The translations under genes were made by a program, and so were the position numbers. Shown in pieces: positions 27,370 to 37,494 of a DNA stretch of 64,000 nucleotides. The number at the start of each line of letters is the position of its first letter. Position 1 is the first letter of the stretch. The stretch comes from Streptomyces sp. TRM68416 (GTDB lineage: Bacteria > Actinomycetota > Actinomycetes > Streptomycetales > Streptomycetaceae), in assembly GCF_014596915.1 (NCBI RefSeq), contig NZ_JACVWU010000005.1, forward strand, positions 248,001-312,000, read 5' to 3'. Below the pieces are notes generated by a model. It made no database searches. It was not told where the DNA came from and saw nothing but the letters and a program-made list of their open reading frames with translations.

Positions 27370-27966
27370 TCAGTACCGCGGGCGCTTGAACCAGTCGGCG
27401 CTGGCGCGCTTCGCCGCGAAGACGATCACCAGGATCGCGACGATCATGATGAGCAGGCCAAGGAGGTAGATCGCGAGAGCGAAGATGCCGCTGATGATCG
27501 CGAACGACGCGTAGACGATCGAGCAGACGCGTACGCCGTTGCCGCCCTTGGCGTACTGCAGCAGCAGCACCAGACCGAGGATCGCGAAGACGGCGGCCAG
27601 GCTCATGAAGAAGACCACGACGCCCTTGCCGAGGTCCGCGAACTGCTCCGCCTCGCTGTCGCCGGTGATGCCCGCCTCGGCCATCGTCTTGTCCCAGTCG
27701 GCCAGCGCCACGCCGTACACGGCGGCGATGATGACGTGGCACAGGGCGATCACACCGAGCAGGATCTGCGCGGCACGGGTGATGCCCGGCATCTGGGTCG
27801 GGACGTAACCGCCGCCGTACGGCTGGGAGACCGGCGGGGCCGCCGGGTAGGCGCCGTAGCCCTGCTGAGGGACGCCGGGCGGGGTCTGCTGCGGGTAGCC
27901 GTAACCGGGTGCGGGCGGCTGCTGCTGGGGCGGGCCGTAGGGGTTGTTCGGGTCGCCGAAACTCAT
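27370..27966 (-). CDS. Four-helix membrane protein with Pro/Gln/Tyr-rich N-terminus
   Basis: This 198-residue protein has a disordered cytoplasmic N-terminus rich in Pro, Gln, Gly and Tyr ([20 protein letters not shown]). It is followed by hydrophobic segments at about residues 64-85 ([20 protein letters not shown]), 113-133, 143-163 and 165-190 ([20 protein letters not shown]). The ATG at 27966 is preceded by GGAGGAAAC about 10 nt upstream. Similar DUF4190/YPG-type proteins are common in Streptomyces, but I cannot assign a function. It is divergent from folD. Confidence 0.8.
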   Translation of the reverse strand: MSFGDPNNPYGPPQQQPPAPGYGYPQQTPPGVPQQGYGAYPAAPPVSQPYGGGYVPTQMPGITRAAQILLGVIALCHVIIAAVYGVALADWDKTMAEAGITGDSEAEQFADLGKGVVVFFMSLAAVFAILGLVLLLQYAKGGNGVRVCSIVYASFAIISGIFALAIYLLGLLIMIVAILVIVFAAKRASADWFKRPRY

Positions 27967-28230
27967 GGCGGTTGTTTCCTCCGTTTTACCGAATGTGCGG
28001 GGACGACGAGCGGCACGGTCGGAGGAAGGTCTCTCGGTTGCGGTTCGTCCCCCCGGTACTGCCCGCGGCACTGTGGCCACAATCGTTCATTGATGGCCGG
28101 TTCGTTGTCCAGCCGCAATCGCCATGTGTTGTGCAAGTGCAACATCACTGATCATGGGCGGATACTCCGGGGCAGCCGCCGGGGGGACCCGGATTGGAAC
28201 AGGGGCCCCGTCATCCGCGAGGATGGGGCC

Positions 28231-29085
28231 ATGACCGCCCAGATTCTCGATGGCAAGGCCACCGCAGCCGCGATCAAGTCCGATCTGACCGCCCGCGTGG
28301 CGGCGCTGAAGGAGAAGGGCGTCACGCCCGGCCTCGGCACGATCCTGGTCGGGGACGACCCCGGCAGCCAGAAGTACGTCGCCGGCAAGCACCGCGACTG
28401 CGCCCAGGTCGGCATCGCCTCCATCCAGCGCCACCTGCCCGCCACGGCCACGCAGGAGGAGATCGAGGCCGTCGTCCGCGAGCTCAACGAGGACCCGGCC
28501 TGCACCGGTTACATCGTGCAACTGCCGCTTCCGAAGGGCATCGACGAGAACCGCGTCCTGGAACTGATGGACCCGGACAAGGACGCCGACGGCCTGCACC
28601 CGATGAACCTCGGCCGCCTGGTCCTGAACGAGCCGGCCCCCCTGCCCTGCACCCCCAACGGCGTGCTCACCCTGCTGCGCCGCTACGGCGTCGAGATCAA
28701 GGGCGCCGAGGTCGTGGTCGTGGGCCGGGGCGTGACCATCGGGCGGCCGATGCCCCTGCTGCTCACCCGGCGCAGCGAGAACGCCACCGTGACCCAGTGC
28801 CACACCGGCACCCGTGACCTGTCCGCCCACCTCAAGCGCGCGGACATCATCGTCGCCGCCGCCGGTTCCGCGCACCTGATCCGCGCCGAGGACGTCAAGC
28901 CCGGCGCGGCCGTCCTCGACGTCGGCGTCTCGCGCAGCGCGGAGGGCAAGATCGTGGGCGACGTGCACCCGGATGTCGCCGAGGTCGCCGGCTGGATCTC
29001 CCCCAACCCCGGCGGGGTCGGCCCGATGACCCGTGCCCAGCTGCTCGTCAACGTGGTCGAGGCGGCGGAGCGCAGTGTCGGCTGA
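28231..29085 (+). CDS. folD: Methylenetetrahydrofolate dehydrogenase / cyclohydrolase
   Basis: This 284-residue enzyme interconverts 5,10-methylene-, 5,10-methenyl- and 10-formyl-THF with NADP, supplying formyl units to PurN and PurH. It shows [18 protein letters not shown] with the active-site Tyr and Lys, the signature [12 protein letters not shown], and the NADP site [29 protein letters not shown] closes the fold. The ATG at 28231 gives the standard N-terminus with GAGGATGGGG upstream. The DUF3017 gene overlaps its end by 11 bp, so the two form an operon. Confidence 0.98.
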   Translation: MTAQILDGKATAAAIKSDLTARVAALKEKGVTPGLGTILVGDDPGSQKYVAGKHRDCAQVGIASIQRHLPATATQEEIEAVVRELNEDPACTGYIVQLPLPKGIDENRVLELMDPDKDADGLHPMNLGRLVLNEPAPLPCTPNGVLTLLRRYGVEIKGAEVVVVGRGVTIGRPMPLLLTRRSENATVTQCHTGTRDLSAHLKRADIIVAAAGSAHLIRAEDVKPGAAVLDVGVSRSAEGKIVGDVHPDVAEVAGWISPNPGGVGPMTRAQLLVNVVEAAERSVG

Positions 29086-29611
29086 GGCGCGGGAGCCCGA
29101 GGGGCTGGAGGAGCGCGAGGGGCCGGAGGGGTCCGAGGGGCCGGAGAGGTCCGAGGGGGCTGAGGGGTCCGATATCGAGGCGCGGGACGCGATCAGCGCG
29201 CCCGATGCCACGGGCAGGCCGCGCCGCGTCACCCGTCGCTTCCCTCTGTTCACGCGGGACACCGCGCGGCCCGAGGGCGGCGGCCGGGCCGCGCCGGGCG
29301 ACGCCCCGGCGCCCGCCCGCCAGTGGCCCGTCCTGCTGGTGATCGGGGTGGTCGGCGTAGGCCTGCTGGTGACCGCGCTGGACGCCTTCCGGATCGGCAC
29401 GCTGCTGATCGGCGTCGCCCTGCTGGGCGGGGCCGTGCTGCGCTGGCTGCTGCCGGACGTCGGCATGCTCGCGGTGCGCTCCCGCTTCACCGACATCCTC
29501 ACCTACGGGGTGCTCGGCTCCGCGATCGCGCTGCTGGCGATGATGGTGCAGCCGGAACCCTGGCTGGAGATCCCGTTCCTCAAGGACACGCTGCACTTCA
29601 CGGTCAGCTAG
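29075..29611 (+). CDS. DUF3017 family membrane protein
   Basis: This 178-residue protein has an acidic, repetitive N-terminus of Glu-Gly-Pro/Ser units encoded by short purine-rich repeats at 29095-29170. It then has three transmembrane helices ([20 protein letters not shown], then [20 protein letters not shown], then a segment with [15 protein letters not shown]). The position immediately after folD and the three-helix pattern match DUF3017 of actinobacteria. The GTG at 29075 has GGCGGAG upstream and overlaps folD. Function is unknown. Confidence 0.85.
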   Translation: MSAEAREPEGLEEREGPEGSEGPERSEGAEGSDIEARDAISAPDATGRPRRVTRRFPLFTRDTARPEGGGRAAPGDAPAPARQWPVLLVIGVVGVGLLVTALDAFRIGTLLIGVALLGGAVLRWLLPDVGMLAVRSRFTDILTYGVLGSAIALLAMMVQPEPWLEIPFLKDTLHFTVS

Positions 29612-29619
29612 CGCACCCG

Positions 29620-29661
29620 CGGCCCCGGACCTGCGGCCCCGGACCTGCGGCCCCGGACCTG
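29620..29661 (+). repeat. Three tandem copies of a 14-bp repeat
   Basis: CGGCCCCGGACCTG occurs three times in a row directly after the DUF3017 gene, followed by a degenerate fourth copy. Confidence 0.85.
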
Positions 29662-29683
29662 GGGCCCGGACCCGCGGCCCCGC

Positions 29684-29737
29684 GCACAGACGGCGGCCCG
29701 TCCTCTCCCCCGAGCAAGGACGGGCCGCCGTCTGTGC
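29684..29737 (+). terminator. Strong terminator of folD-DUF3017
   Basis: GCACAGACGGCGGCCCGTCC (29684-29703) is repeated as its exact reverse complement at 29718-29737, a 20-bp stem with a 14-nt loop. Confidence 0.85.
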
Positions 29738-30090
29738 TCAACCCTCCTGTACGGGCGACAACCTGTTCAACGGCTGTCAGAGCGCTGTGGCACAGCGGTG
29801 ACCGTTCCGCCACGGTGTCCGCGCCCTGCCACAGGAAGCCGTCCGACGGAACCGATCACGTCCCCTCGGGGTCAGGGGCCGGGGTGATGCGTGTGCCGTC
29901 TGTGACGACATTTGTGCGTCCTGTGTGGTGATGTGTTGACAAGTTTGCGGATTTGGAGCGAAGTCGTTCGACAAGCGGGCTAGCGTTGCCAATCGGGACG
30001 CTCCAGGACGTCTCGAACGTCTGTCGGCACTGCCACCTGGGGGAGTCCGTTCCGGGGGGAACGGGCGGTGGAAGACTGGACCGCGGCCCG

Positions 30091-30116
30091 GTGGGCGTGC
30101 AACCGTGCATGCCCAC
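30091..30116. repeat. Hairpin in the leader region of the XRE/DUF2690 gene
   Basis: GTGGGCGTGCA and TGCATGCCCAC form an 11-bp arm pair with one G-T/C-A mismatch and a 4-nt loop, 147 bp before the ATG. It could be a leader structure or an operator. Confidence 0.5.
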
Positions 30117-30262
30117 AGCCCCCATGCTCCCGTGCGCCCCCACCCCGGGAACTGAGATCCTTACCTTGCGCATCCCTGTGGGTAGCCAGAACGGGGACTC
30201 GGCAGAGGGCGGCTCGCACGGGGGAACACAACAGCACGAACCGGGGGAAGAGGGGGGTAGCA

Positions 30263-31507
30263 ATGCCTCGTTGGAAGGACTTGCCGGATGAACTCGATCC
30301 GCAGGTCAGGGAGTTCGCGAGCCAGTTGCGCCGGCTCGTGGACCGCAGCGGCCTGAGCATCGCCGCGGTGGCCGACCGCACCGGGTACAGCAAGACGTCC
30401 TGGGAGCGTTATCTCAACGGCCGGCTGCTCGCGCCCAAGGGCGCGATCGTGGCGCTGGCCGAGGTCACGGGAACCAACCCGGTCCATCTCACCACGATGT
30501 GGGAACTCGCCGAACGGGCGTGGAGCCGTTCGGAGATGCGCCACGACATGACCATGGAGGCGATCCGGATTTCCCAGGCGCGCGCCGCGCTCGGGGAGTT
30601 CGGCGCGCCGCCGCCGAACGCCAAGGGCAGCAAGACGGCCCGCAAGAGCGGCAGCGCGACGGCGACGCCGGGATCGGCGGGACCGGCGGGACCGGCGGGG
30701 GTGACGCCGACGGTGCCGCCGCGGGCGACCCCGTCGGCGGAACCGGAGGACGCGGTGAGCCAGCCGCGCGAGGGGGCGTCCTCGGGTGCCGCCTCGGGCG
30801 TCAACTCGTGGGGCGTGGCGGGCTACAGGGGCCCGTCGCAGGCTACGGGGGGACCTGCGGGGCCGGTGGGACCTGCCGGGGCGGGAGCGGCGCCGGCATC
30901 GGGTTCGGCGTCGGGATCGGGTTCGGCCTCGGCACCGGTGGGTGCTCAGCCGCCGACTCCGCCGCCTGGCCCCTCGTACGGGGAGCCGCCGCAGGCGCCC
31001 CGGCCCGGGGGCGGGGGCAAACGGCGGCTGACGATGTTCCTCGCGGGTGTCGTGGGCGTGCTCGTGGTGGTCGCTCTCGCGCTGTACCTGACGGACGGCA
31101 GCGGTGGCAAGGAGAACGAGGGCGGTGCCGCGTCCCCTTCGCCGAGCGTGAGCGAGAACGTCGACCTGCCGCCCGGCGTGAAGTGCAGCGGGGCCTCCTG
31201 CGCCGGCAAGGACGCGGAGAGCATGGGGTGCAGCGGGGATCTGGTGACCACCGCCAAGACCGCGACCGTCGGCACGGCCGTCGTCGAGGTCCGCTACAGC
31301 GAGACCTGCGGAGCGGCCTGGGGCCGCATCACCCAGGCCGCCCAGGGCGACGAGGTCCAGGTGACCGTCGGCACCGCCGAGCAGACCGGCTCCATCACCG
31401 AGGCCGGTGACACCATCGCGTACACCCCGATGGTCGCGGTCAAGGACGCCGGCGAGGCCAAGGCCTGCGTCAAGACGGCCGCGGGCCAGGAGGGCTGCAC
31501 CCAGTAA
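30263..31507 (+). CDS. XRE regulator with membrane anchor and DUF2690 domain
   Basis: This 414-residue protein has a helix-turn-helix at about residues 16-70 (LVDRSGLSIAAVADRTGYSK, then TSWERYLNGRLLAPKG). A Gly/Ala/Pro/Ser-rich linker carries the tract SGSASGSGSASAP. One transmembrane helix lies near residue 265 (LTMFLAGVVGVLVVVALALY). The C-terminal extracytoplasmic DUF2690 domain has paired Cys (GVKCSGASCAGKDAESMGCS). The ATG at 30263 has GAGGGGGGTAG upstream. DNA-binding proteins of this type could sense an external condition through the outer domain, but no target is known to me. Confidence 0.88.
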   Translation: MPRWKDLPDELDPQVREFASQLRRLVDRSGLSIAAVADRTGYSKTSWERYLNGRLLAPKGAIVALAEVTGTNPVHLTTMWELAERAWSRSEMRHDMTMEAIRISQARAALGEFGAPPPNAKGSKTARKSGSATATPGSAGPAGPAGVTPTVPPRATPSAEPEDAVSQPREGASSGAASGVNSWGVAGYRGPSQATGGPAGPVGPAGAGAAPASGSASGSGSASAPVGAQPPTPPPGPSYGEPPQAPRPGGGGKRRLTMFLAGVVGVLVVVALALYLTDGSGGKENEGGAASPSPSVSENVDLPPGVKCSGASCAGKDAESMGCSGDLVTTAKTATVGTAVVEVRYSETCGAAWGRITQAAQGDEVQVTVGTAEQTGSITEAGDTIAYTPMVAVKDAGEAKACVKTAAGQEGCTQ

Positions 31508-31548
31508 CCCCCACCCCCGGGGGCTCCGCCCCCAGCCCCCCGGCCCTT

Positions 31549-31712
31549 GCCCATCCACCACCCGGCTCGGTGGGCTGAGAGGTCCACCTTTCGGCCCTTC
31601 GCCCATCTGCCACCCGGCTCGGTGGGCGGAGGGGTTCGCCTTTCAGCCCCCCGGCCTTCGCCCATCTACCACCCGACTCGGTGGGCTGAGAGGTTCACCC
31701 TTCAACCCACTG
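31549..31712 (+). repeat. Three imperfect tandem repeats of 52-59 bp
   Basis: Each unit starts GCCCATCnnCCACCCG and continues CTCGGTGGGC with a GAGAGGTTCACC-like end. Unit starts are 31549, 31601 and 31660. There are no spacers of constant length, so it is not a CRISPR array. Confidence 0.8.
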
Positions 31713-31737
31713 GAAACGGGTGGTGGGTGGGCAAAGG

Positions 31738-31798
31738 TCTGGGCGGGGTCGAAGGGGCGGCAGCCCCTGGAGGTCGGGACGGGTAGGGGCGGCGGGGG
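31738..31798 (-). repeat. Dispersed intergenic repeat with hairpin, copy 2 (inverted)
   Basis: Read on the minus strand, it matches 15829-15889: both start CCCCCGCCGCCCCT, both carry a hairpin of AGGGGC and GCCCCT around a 4-nt loop (here 31753-31768), and both continue TTCGACCCCG with CCAG. Confidence 0.75.
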
Positions 31799-32008
31799 CG
31801 GAACAATTCGGCGGGGGTGAGGAATAGTCACCCCCCAGTCGGGGCACGCGCACGGTACCCCCACGGGAGTCCGGCAACCCGGCACCCCCACCGGCGGCCG
31901 CCCCAGTCCCCCCTCTCCCGGACCGGGCGGCCGCCCCTTCCGTAGGCGCCCCCGCAGGTTGTGGCCTGGGCCACACAGACCCGCGCAACCGAGATCCCGG
32001 ATGCGCGA

Positions 32009-33090
<1,082 letters not shown>

Positions 33091-33133
33091 GCCGTACCGG
33101 ACGCGGCCTCTGTCACGAGGTCACGAGTCCGCA

Positions 33134-33169
33134 CGGGCCCTGTTCCGGTTTCGTCCGGGACGGGGCCCG
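33134..33169 (+). terminator. mdh terminator
   Basis: CGGGCCCTGTTCCGG (33134-33148) pairs with CCGGGACGGGGCCCG (33155-33169), two G-T pairs in 15, followed by a T-rich stretch. Confidence 0.75.
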
Positions 33170-33235
33170 TTCCCGTTTTCGCCACTACCGTCGTGAAATG
33201 CCTTGCCCGCCACGGTGATTCGGGGGGTTCTCGCG

Positions 33236-34027
33236 ATGAGCGGTTGGGGACACGAACCGAGTGAGGAACGGGGCCACGCCCCCTGGTCCGCGCACGAGCC
33301 GCACGGCGGCGTGCCGCCCTGGGCCGCCCAGACCCAGACCCACCTCGCCTCCCCCTACGCCCAGGCCCCGCCACCGGGGCCCGCGCTCCGGCTGCGCCGA
33401 CTGCTTCCGGCCGTCCTCGCCGCCGTAGTGCTCGGTGTGGGCGCGGGGGCCGGAGTGTGGGCCCTGGTCAGGGACGACGCCCGCGCAACGGTCACCATCA
33501 CCCCACCGACCACGGCCACCCCACCGACCACGACGACCCCACCGACCACGACCACCCCGCCCACGCCCCTGCCCGCCGGCTACCGGAGCGTCGAGGACCC
33601 CGTCGGCTACACCCTGCTCGTCCCCGAGGACTGGATCCGCCGCCAGCAGCCGGGCCAGAAGGCCCCGGTCGTCTTCTACGACGCCCCGGACGACGGCCGC
33701 CGGCTCCAGATCTTCGAGATCACGGAGCAGGACTACGCCCAGTCCCAGCAGGTCGCGGAGACCGCCGCCGGCTACGGCTTCCGCAACCGCCCCGGATACC
33801 GGCCCCTGACCCGCGACTCGGGCCCCGGCTTCACCGAACTCTCCTACCGCTACGACGACGAGGCCAACGGCCCCCGCCTGGTCATCGACCGCCGCTTCGA
33901 GTCCGCCGACGGCACGCCCTACACGATCCGCTCCAGCGGCCCCGAGCACCTGGCCCCGGACCTGGTCCGCGCCCCGCTCACCACGGCCCTGGCCTCCTTC
34001 TGCCCGACGGGGGCCGACTGCGCCTAG
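33236..34027 (+). CDS. Single-pass membrane or exported hypothetical protein
   Basis: This 263-residue protein has a hydrophilic N-terminus and a transmembrane segment at about residues 55-76 (LLPAVLAAVVLGVGAGAGVW). A spacer of TTTTPP units follows (residues about 88-110). An outer domain of about 150 residues begins YRSVEDPVGYTLLVPEDWIR, which resembles PsbP/LpqN-like lipid- or surface-associated domains in Streptomyces membrane proteins, but I cannot assign it firmly. The ATG at 33236 has GGGGGG about 8 nt upstream. No operon partner is apparent. Confidence 0.75.
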   Translation: MSGWGHEPSEERGHAPWSAHEPHGGVPPWAAQTQTHLASPYAQAPPPGPALRLRRLLPAVLAAVVLGVGAGAGVWALVRDDARATVTITPPTTATPPTTTTPPTTTTPPTPLPAGYRSVEDPVGYTLLVPEDWIRRQQPGQKAPVVFYDAPDDGRRLQIFEITEQDYAQSQQVAETAAGYGFRNRPGYRPLTRDSGPGFTELSYRYDDEANGPRLVIDRRFESADGTPYTIRSSGPEHLAPDLVRAPLTTALASFCPTGADCA

Positions 34028-34420
34028 CCGGCGACCGACTCCTTCACGCACGCGGGCCGCGCGCCCGCCCCGCCCGGCCGCGCGGGGCGGGCGCGGGAGG
34101 CGTTCGCCGGGCGGTCGGTGCGCCGCCAGCAGCCGCTTCTCGAACCAGTGGCCGGCGTGGACGTGATCGGCGTACGCCGGGATCTCCGTGCATCCGCGGG
34201 CCCGGTACATCGCCTGCGCCTCCGTGGGTGGGGAGGGGGCAGGGTGCGGTGCGGGTCGACCTGTGTTTTGCCCCTTTTGCCCGCATGTTCAGTGACACAG
34301 CCCACTTTCGGTCATGGATCGCGCATGTCTGGGGAACGTCCGGGCAGGCGGCCACGGTCCCCGAAGGTGACACCCATGTGACTCAGGGGCACTGACCAGG
34401 AACGGAAGGCAATACCGAGC
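34028..34420. other. 393-bp gap before the betaine genes
   Basis: This gap holds the remnant of an acetyltransferase gene (34127-34222). The 34240-34420 part is the upstream region of the betaine aldehyde dehydrogenase gene, with lower GC around 34255-34320. No clear operator was found. Confidence 0.6.
34127..34222 (-). pseudogene. C-terminal remnant of a GNAT acetyltransferase gene
   Basis: On the minus strand the frame reads EAQAMYRARGCTEIPAYADH and ends with HAGHWFEKRL. This is the C-terminal signature of many GNAT N-acetyltransferases (…YRxxGFxEIPxYxxxxxAxHWFEKxL). No acetyl-CoA-binding N-terminal domain precedes it, and no stop follows at the usual place, so only about 32 codons survive of a gene of some 160. 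Confidence 0.7.
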
Positions 34421-35920
34421 ATGGCAAGGCAGCAGGCACAACGGACGATCCATGTCGACGGCGCGTGGCGGGAAGCCGTCTCCGGAGCCACTCGCGAGAT
34501 CGTCGACCCCACGGACGCCCGGCCCTTCGCCGTGGTCGCCGAAGGTGACGAGAAGGACACCGACCTGGCGGTCGAGGCCGCCCGGCGCGCTTTCGACGGC
34601 GGCCGGGGCACCTGGCCCACCACGCCCGTCGCCGAACGCGCCGCCCTCCTGCGCCGCGTCGCCGACCTCCTCGTGCGCGACCGCGAGGAACTCGGTCTGC
34701 TGGAGAGCCGCGACGCCGGAAAGACCCTCGAGGAGGGCCGCGTCGACATCGACTGCGTCGCCGACGCCTTCCGCTACTTCGCCGACCTCGTCGCCGCCGA
34801 GGCCCCCGGCCGGGTCGTCGACGCGGGCTCGCCCGACATCCACAGCGTCGTCGTGCACGAGCCGGTCGGTGTCTGCGCGCTGATCACCCCCTGGAACTAC
34901 CCGCTCCTCCAGGCCAGTTGGAAGATCGCCCCGGCGCTGGCCGCCGGCAACACCTTCGTGGTCAAGCCGAGCGAGATCACCCCGCTGACCACCGTCGCCC
35001 TGATCGAACTGCTCACCGAGGCCGGGCTGCCCGCCGGAGTCGCCAACATCGTCACCGGCCCCGGCCACACGGTCGGCGCCCGCCTCGCCGAGCACCCCGA
35101 CGTCGACCTCGTCTCCTTCACCGGCGGCCTGATCAGCGGCACCAAGGTGGCCCAGGCCGCCGCGCCCACCGTGAAGAAGGTCGCCCTCGAACTCGGCGGC
35201 AAGAACCCCAACGTCGTCTTCGCCGACGCCTGCGCCACCGACGAGGCCTTCGACACGGCCGTCGACCAGGCCCTCAACGCCGCCTTCATCCACAGCGGCC
35301 AGGTCTGCTCCGCCGGCTCCCGGCTCATCGTCGAGGAGTCGATCCGCGAGCGCTTCGTCACCGAACTCGCCCACCGCGCCTCGAAGATCCGCCTCGGCCG
35401 CGGCACCGACGACGGCGTCGAGTGCGGCCCCCTCGTCTCCGAGCAGCAGCGCGCGAAGGTCGAGGCGTACGTCGCCTCCGCACTCGCGGAGGGGGCGGTC
35501 CTGCGCACCGGCGGCAAGCGCCCCGACGGCCCCGGCTACTTCTACGAGCCGACCGTCCTCGACGGCTGCCACCGCGAGATGAAGGTCGTCCGCGAGGAGG
35601 TCTTCGGACCGGTCCTCACCGTCGAGACCTTCCGCACCGAGGACGAGGCCGTGGCCCTCGCCAACGACACCGAGTACGGCCTCGCCGGCGCCGTCTGGAC
35701 CGCCGACGCGGGCCGCGCCCGCCGGGTGGCCGGCCGGCTGCGGCACGGCACCGTCTGGATCAACGACTTCCACCCCTACCTGCCGCAGGCGGAGTGGGGC
35801 GGCTTCGGCAAGAGCGGCGTCGGCCGCGAGCTGGGCCCCGCCGGCCTCGCCGAGTACCGCGAGAGCAAGCACATCTACCAGAACCTCGCGCCGAAGCCCG
35901 TCCGCTGGTTCGCCGGCTGA
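34421..35920 (+). CDS. betB: Betaine aldehyde dehydrogenase
   Basis: This 499-residue NAD-dependent aldehyde dehydrogenase oxidises betaine aldehyde to glycine betaine. It has PWNYPLLQASWKIAPALAAG, the catalytic Glu in ALELGGKNPNVVFAD and the nucleophile Cys in HSGQVCSAGSRL. The N-terminus (TIHVDGAWREAVSGATREIV) and the adjacent choline oxidase-like gene and betaine transporter support the substrate. The ATG follows GGAAGGC. It is the first gene of a five-gene operon. A related aldehyde substrate such as aminobutyraldehyde is possible in principle. Confidence 0.9.
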   Translation: MARQQAQRTIHVDGAWREAVSGATREIVDPTDARPFAVVAEGDEKDTDLAVEAARRAFDGGRGTWPTTPVAERAALLRRVADLLVRDREELGLLESRDAGKTLEEGRVDIDCVADAFRYFADLVAAEAPGRVVDAGSPDIHSVVVHEPVGVCALITPWNYPLLQASWKIAPALAAGNTFVVKPSEITPLTTVALIELLTEAGLPAGVANIVTGPGHTVGARLAEHPDVDLVSFTGGLISGTKVAQAAAPTVKKVALELGGKNPNVVFADACATDEAFDTAVDQALNAAFIHSGQVCSAGSRLIVEESIRERFVTELAHRASKIRLGRGTDDGVECGPLVSEQQRAKVEAYVASALAEGAVLRTGGKRPDGPGYFYEPTVLDGCHREMKVVREEVFGPVLTVETFRTEDEAVALANDTEYGLAGAVWTADAGRARRVAGRLRHGTVWINDFHPYLPQAEWGGFGKSGVGRELGPAGLAEYRESKHIYQNLAPKPVRWFAG

Positions 35921-35964
35921 GCCCCTCCCCTCCGCACGCCCCAGGACCTGGAGTAACCCCTCCC

Positions 35965-37494
35965 ATGCCCGAGAACACCCACGTCTACGACTACGTCGTC
36001 ATCGGCGGCGGCACCGCAGGCTCCGTCATCGCCTCCCGCCTGACCGAGAACCCGGACGTCACCGTCGCCGTCATCGAGGGCGGCCCCAGCGACGTCGGCC
36101 GCGACGACGTCCTCACCCTGCGCCGCTGGATGGGCCTGCTCGGCGGCGAGCTGGACTACGACTACCCGACCACCGAACAGCCGCGCGGCAACTCCCACAT
36201 CCGGCACAGCCGCGCCCGCGTGCTCGGCGGCTGCTCCTCCCACAACACCCTCATCGCGTTCAAGCCGCTGCCGTCCGACTGGGACGAGTGGGAGGCGGCC
36301 GGCGCCAAGGGCTGGGGCGCGGTGCCGATGGAGGCGTACTACGCGCGGCTGAAGAACAACATCGTCCCGGTCGACGAGAAGGACCGCAACGCCATCGCCC
36401 GCGACTTCGTCGACGCGGCGCAGTCGGCGCTCGGCGTGCCGCGCGTGGAGGGCTTCAACAAGAAGCCGTTCACCGAGGGCGTCGGCTTCTTCGACCTCGC
36501 CTACCACCCGGAGAACAACAAGCGGTCCTCCGCCTCGGTGGCCTACCTGCACCCGGTGATGGACGAGCGGCCCAACCTCCGCATCCTCCTGGAGACCTGG
36601 GCCCACAAGCTGGAGCTGGACGGCACCCGCGCCACGGGCGTGCACGTCCGCGCCAAGGACGGCGAGGAGTTCCTCGTACGGGCCCGGAACGAGGTCGTCC
36701 TGTGCGCGGGCGCCGTCGACTCGCCCCGGCTCCTGCTGCACTCCGGCATCGGCCCCCGCGAGGACCTGGAGGCACTGGGCATCCCCGTGGTCCACGACCT
36801 GCCGGGCGTCGGCGAGAACCTGCTCGACCACCCCGAGTCGGTGATCGTCTGGGAGACGAACGGCCCCATCCCCGAGAACTCCGCGATGGACTCCGACGCG
36901 GGCCTGTTCGTGCGCCGCGACCCCGAACACGCGGGCCCCGACCTGATGTTCCACTTCTACCAGATCCCGTTCACGGACAACCCGGAGCGACTGGGCTACC
37001 AGCGCCCGGAGTTCGGCGTCTCGATGACCCCGAACATCCCCAAGCCCAAGAGCCGCGGCCGCCTCTACCTGACCAGCGCCGACCCGCAGGTCAAGCCCGC
37101 CCTGGACTTCCGCTACTTCACCGACGAGGACGACTACGACGGCCGCACCCTCGTCGACGGCATCAAGATCGCCCGAGAGATAGCCAAGGAGGCGCCCCTC
37201 GCCCACTGGCTGAAGCGGGAGGTGTGCCCCGGCCCCGACGTCACCGGCGACGAGGAGCTGAGCGAGTACGCCCGCAAGGTCGCGCACACCGTCTACCACC
37301 CCGCGGGCACCTGCCGCATGGGCGCGAGCGACGACCCGCTCGCCGTGGTCGACCCCGAGCTGAGGATCCGCGGCCTGGACGGCATCCGCATCGCCGACGC
37401 CTCCGTCTTCCCCACCATGACCGCGGTGAACCCGATGATCGGCGTGCTCATGGTCGGGGAACGAGCCGTGGACCTGATCGGCGGTGACGCGTGA
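35965..37494 (+). CDS. Choline oxidase-like GMC oxidoreductase
   Basis: This 509-residue FAD enzyme oxidises choline to betaine aldehyde, and in choline oxidases onward to betaine. The FAD-binding site is [19 protein letters not shown]. The segment [14 protein letters not shown] matches choline oxidase, where the His in GGCSSHN carries the FAD. The catalytic pair is His in [11 protein letters not shown] and Asn in [13 protein letters not shown]. The sequence resembles the Arthrobacter oxidase (codA) more than E. coli BetA. The ATG at 35965 gives a normal GMC start. The neighbours, betaine aldehyde dehydrogenase and a betaine transporter, agree. Oxidase and dehydrogenase cannot be told apart with certainty. 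Confidence 0.9.
   Translation: MPENTHVYDYVVIGGGTAGSVIASRLTENPDVTVAVIEGGPSDVGRDDVLTLRRWMGLLGGELDYDYPTTEQPRGNSHIRHSRARVLGGCSSHNTLIAFKPLPSDWDEWEAAGAKGWGAVPMEAYYARLKNNIVPVDEKDRNAIARDFVDAAQSALGVPRVEGFNKKPFTEGVGFFDLAYHPENNKRSSASVAYLHPVMDERPNLRILLETWAHKLELDGTRATGVHVRAKDGEEFLVRARNEVVLCAGAVDSPRLLLHSGIGPREDLEALGIPVVHDLPGVGENLLDHPESVIVWETNGPIPENSAMDSDAGLFVRRDPEHAGPDLMFHFYQIPFTDNPERLGYQRPEFGVSMTPNIPKPKSRGRLYLTSADPQVKPALDFRYFTDEDDYDGRTLVDGIKIAREIAKEAPLAHWLKREVCPGPDVTGDEELSEYARKVAHTVYHPAGTCRMGASDDPLAVVDPELRIRGLDGIRIADASVFPTMTAVNPMIGVLMVGERAVDLIGGDA

Larger units (their letters stand above)
29612..30262 (+). other. 651-bp gap: repeats, terminator, promoter region
   Basis: No supported gene is seen. It holds a 14-bp tandem repeat, a strong terminator and a hairpin at 30091, each listed separately. 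A TTGACA at 29936-29941 could be a -35, and TAGCGT at 29982-29987 a -10, but they are not correctly spaced to each other. The promoter of the XRE/DUF2690 gene must lie here. Confidence 0.6.

Noticed and set aside
27101..27742. Upstream extension of the FHA frame
   Set aside because: The FHA fold begins at the ATG at 27100 with a good ribosome site; the extension overlaps the next gene and its terminator.
29936..29987. Sigma-70 promoter with TTGACA and TAGCGT
   Set aside because: The two hexamers are about 40 bp apart, too far to form one promoter.
31549..31712. Possible CRISPR array or small non-coding RNA
   Set aside because: There are only three units of uneven length with no spacers, and no conserved RNA fold was seen.
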